Assembly (NCBI GenBank): GCA_947179155.2
Contig: OX359275.1
Location: 37,010,808 to 37,074,807, forward strand
DNA: 64,000 bases
DNA from: Hedera helix
Lineage: Eukaryota; Streptophyta; Magnoliopsida; Apiales; Araliaceae
Direction of reading: 5' to 3'
The notes under the pieces are model-generated. The model ran no database searches. It was given only the letters and a program-made list of their open reading frames with translations, and had not been told where the DNA came from. The position numbers and the translations under genes were made by a program. Shown here piece after piece: positions 61,776 to 64,000 of this stretch. Position 1 is the stretch's first letter; the number at the start of each line of letters is the position of its first letter.

Positions 61776-61799
61776 CTTTTCTTTCTTCGATGACTATCT

Positions 61800-64000
61800 C
61801 ACGTATAATATCTTTTGACTCACTTTAAGTTCAGGGGGCCGGAGATAGTATCAGATCCCACACGAGATATGTTGCAATACCCACTTTCAGAGACCTCTCG
61901 TACCCAATACGGGCTTTTCCATTTGGGTGAAAATTTGGTGGTTAGTGTTCCCCTCATGACTTGATTCGCGGTCTTGAGCACCAAGTCCTCCACCAAAATC
62001 TGTTGAGGTACTACTGCAGTATTGTATTGTCGTTGCAGTCGTTAGTGGTACCTTTCTAATTTCTCTTTAGCTTTGTCTCGAAAGTCGGCTAAGGCTTTTA
62101 GAGCAGTTGGTCGATTCTCTTCCTTAACTAGGCTTCGGAGTTTTATTCTGGCCGAATGAATTTCTATTTCTGTGGGCAAAACAACTTCTTCACCATATAC
62201 TAAGGCATATGGAGTTTCTCCTGGAGGCTTCCTCTTCGAAGTTCGATAGGCCCATAATGTCATTGGTAATTGTTTTGCCCATTCTTTCGGATGATCATCC
62301 AGAGTTTTTGCTAGAATTTTGATCAAGGTTTTATTGGTAGCCTCTGCCTGACCGTTGCCTTTCAGGTAGTATGGTGATGATTTGTAATCTTTCACCTTGT
62401 ATCTGTCCATTAGTTTTTTGACATCCCTGTTTGTGAAGGATGTCCCATTATCCGACAAAATGACTTTTGGAATCCCAAAATGACAAATGATGTGCCCTTT
62501 TATAAAGTTTGCCACTGTCGGTCCTGTAGCTTTCTTCAAGGGAATTGCTTCGATCCATTTCGTATACATCTCCGTAGCAGTCAAAATCCACATGTTTTCT
62601 CTTGAATTCGATGTCATCTATGAAGGCGCACTCCTCCTCCACTAGGTATTCTTGGCACGAAAGACATCGTAGTTGCAATTCCTTCGCCTCTTTTTTCATT
62701 TCGGGCTAATAATACCCTTGTCGTTGCAACCGCTGATATAACCCAACGTCTGCCAACCCGCAATTATCTTCATGTACCTGATGCAATACTCTATTCGATT
62801 CATTCATCCCTAAGCACCTTACCAAAACTCCATTTGATTCTCGATGATAAAGTATCATTTTGATGATTCTATACTTTTGAAGTTTTGCCAATGGTATTGT
62901 CCCCTCTTTCGTCTGTAATTAGTGGGAAATCGGATGCCTCCAGTCATCTGTCAGCTCTTTGGGGAATGACTCTAATATCGTGGTTGAGAGAGTTCTCTTT
63001 ATCACTTTCACATCCATGTTTTCTCCGGTGACATACACTTGAGATGCTATTGTTGCTAAGGTATCAGGCTCCTTCTTTTGTTCCCTTGGCACATACTCGA
63101 TCACCACCTTGCTGAAGGCCAACTTTTTGCGCCACAATTCCATAAGGTGTCAAGATTGGTTCTTTATCTGCGAATTGTTCCCGTATTTGCTGCACTATCA
63201 AGTTAGAATCACCTCTTACTTTGAGATGCTTTGTTCCTAGTTCTCGAGCCGTTATTATATCCAGTATAAATGCCTCGTATTCTGCTTCATTATTTGTGCA
63301 TATGAAATCTAACTTATAGGATAATGCTACCTCTTTTCCTTTCCCAGTAGTTAACATCACTCCTGCTCCTCCTTTTCCTTCAGCTGATGACCCGTCAAAT
63401 GCTAAGTTCCACCATTCTGAATCTCCCTTTTCTACTTCAAGCATCTCTACCTCTTCTCCCGGAAGATCTTCGACTGGGGGGTTCGAATTCTCTGTGTGGA
63501 AACTGAGCGAGCAAATCTACCAAAGCTTGACATCTAATTGTCTTCGGCGTCACACACTTGATGTCATATTCAGAAAGAATCATCATCCATCTTGCAGGCC
63601 TCCCTACTAGTGCAGGTCTAGTTAGTAAGTTTTTGATTGGATCAGTTTTAGTCACAAGTTGAAATTCATGCGCTAAAAAGTAGTGTCTCATTTTCTATGC
63701 CATAAATATTAGTGCCAAACAATGTCGCTCCAACTGTGAATACCGGGTCTCTGGTCCTCTAACTATTCAACTGATGTAGTACACGGGCTTTTCTTCTCCA
63801 TCCACTTTTTGTGTAATCACTCCCCCGATAGATTTCGCCGTTATTCCCCTTTTCGGCACTACCATCGTTTTTTACGAAGCCAATATCTTTTTCACTTTTT
63901 CAAAGGCCCGTTGTTGTTCTTGCCCCCATTCCCATTCCCATTCCCATTCCCATTCTACCTTTACTTTCAATAGCTTCCCGAATGGCTCTGTCACTTTTAC
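61800..64000 (-). mobile_element. Ty3/Gypsy (Tat-like) pol, decayed, cut by window edge
   Basis: Reading the minus strand from 64000 leftward: end of reverse transcriptase / RNase H (GPETRYSQLERHCLALIF, KMRHYFLAHEFQLVTKTDPI); a second, archaeal-like RNase H (WWNLAFDGSSAEGKGGAGVM, TNNEAEYEAFILDIITAREL); integrase zinc region (LYQRLQRQGYYYPEMKKEAK, LRCLSCQEY); integrase core (TKWIEAIPLKKATG, SDNGTSF, GNGQAEATNKTL); and C-terminal domain to about 61800 (PKWKSPYWVREVSESG). Several stops and frameshifts separate these blocks, so it is not intact. The extra RNase H is the mark of the Tat/Ogre branch of plant Gypsy elements. LTRs, gag and protease are not in the window. Confidence 0.92.
63925..63955. 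repeat. (CCCATT)n expansion inside Gypsy pol
   Basis: Five copies of cccatt on the + strand. On the coding (minus) strand they add alternating Trp-Glu to the pol reading frame just before the GQEQQRAF motif, an in-frame hexamer expansion. Confidence 0.9.

Overview
The window is nuclear DNA from a eudicot plant. Evidence: spliced genes with GT-AG introns, AT-rich intergenic DNA, plant MITEs and retrotransposon remnants, and plant-only families (CLE peptide, BIR receptor pseudokinase, B12D, DUF760). No bacterial, organellar or viral block was seen. No tRNA, rRNA or CRISPR was recognised.

Layout. (1) 1-6.6 kb: a possible 3' terminal exon entering from the left, a complete three-exon B12D gene on the minus strand, and a broken intronless RPL9 copy. 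(2) 6.6-11.3 kb: a five-exon plastid-targeted DUF760 gene (+) with a large intron 2 carrying possible LTR-element debris. (3) 13.8-16.0 kb: a C4C4 RING gene (-) whose exon structure is intact but which carries a frameshift and a nonsense codon; a hAT-like MITE sits in its second intron. (4) 18.1-20.5 kb: a Helitron-like element carrying a 21-codon piece of an SKP1 gene. (5) 21.4-32.2 kb: a complete 22-exon SIN3-like corepressor gene (-), reconstructed in frame to 1341 residues. (6) 32.2-44.8 kb: gene-poor, AT-rich DNA with a minisatellite, a degenerate three-copy duplication, several MITEs, a solo LTR with perfect 5-bp target duplication, and dead fragments of an ABCB transporter and a receptor kinase. 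(7) 44.8-58.3 kb: BIR2-like receptor pseudokinase (+), CLE25-like peptide gene (-), and a nine-exon chloroplast RsmD-type rRNA methyltransferase gene (-). (8) 60.5-64 kb: a disrupted ORF (+) lying antisense to the 3' flank of a decayed Ty3/Gypsy pol of Tat type (-) that runs off the right edge.

The most informative context is the order BIR2 - CLE25 - RSMD. From memory it matches three consecutive Arabidopsis loci (At3g28450, At3g28455, At3g28460), so this is probably conserved microsynteny and supports the orthology calls. The functional genes are otherwise ordinary single-copy plant genes. The unusual material is in the mobile and decayed DNA between them: a Mutator-type MITE family with three copies here, the SKP1-carrying Helitron-like element, and the antisense ORF beside Gypsy pol.

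All exon models were built by reading splice sites and frame by eye. No database search was run, and family names rest on recalled motifs.
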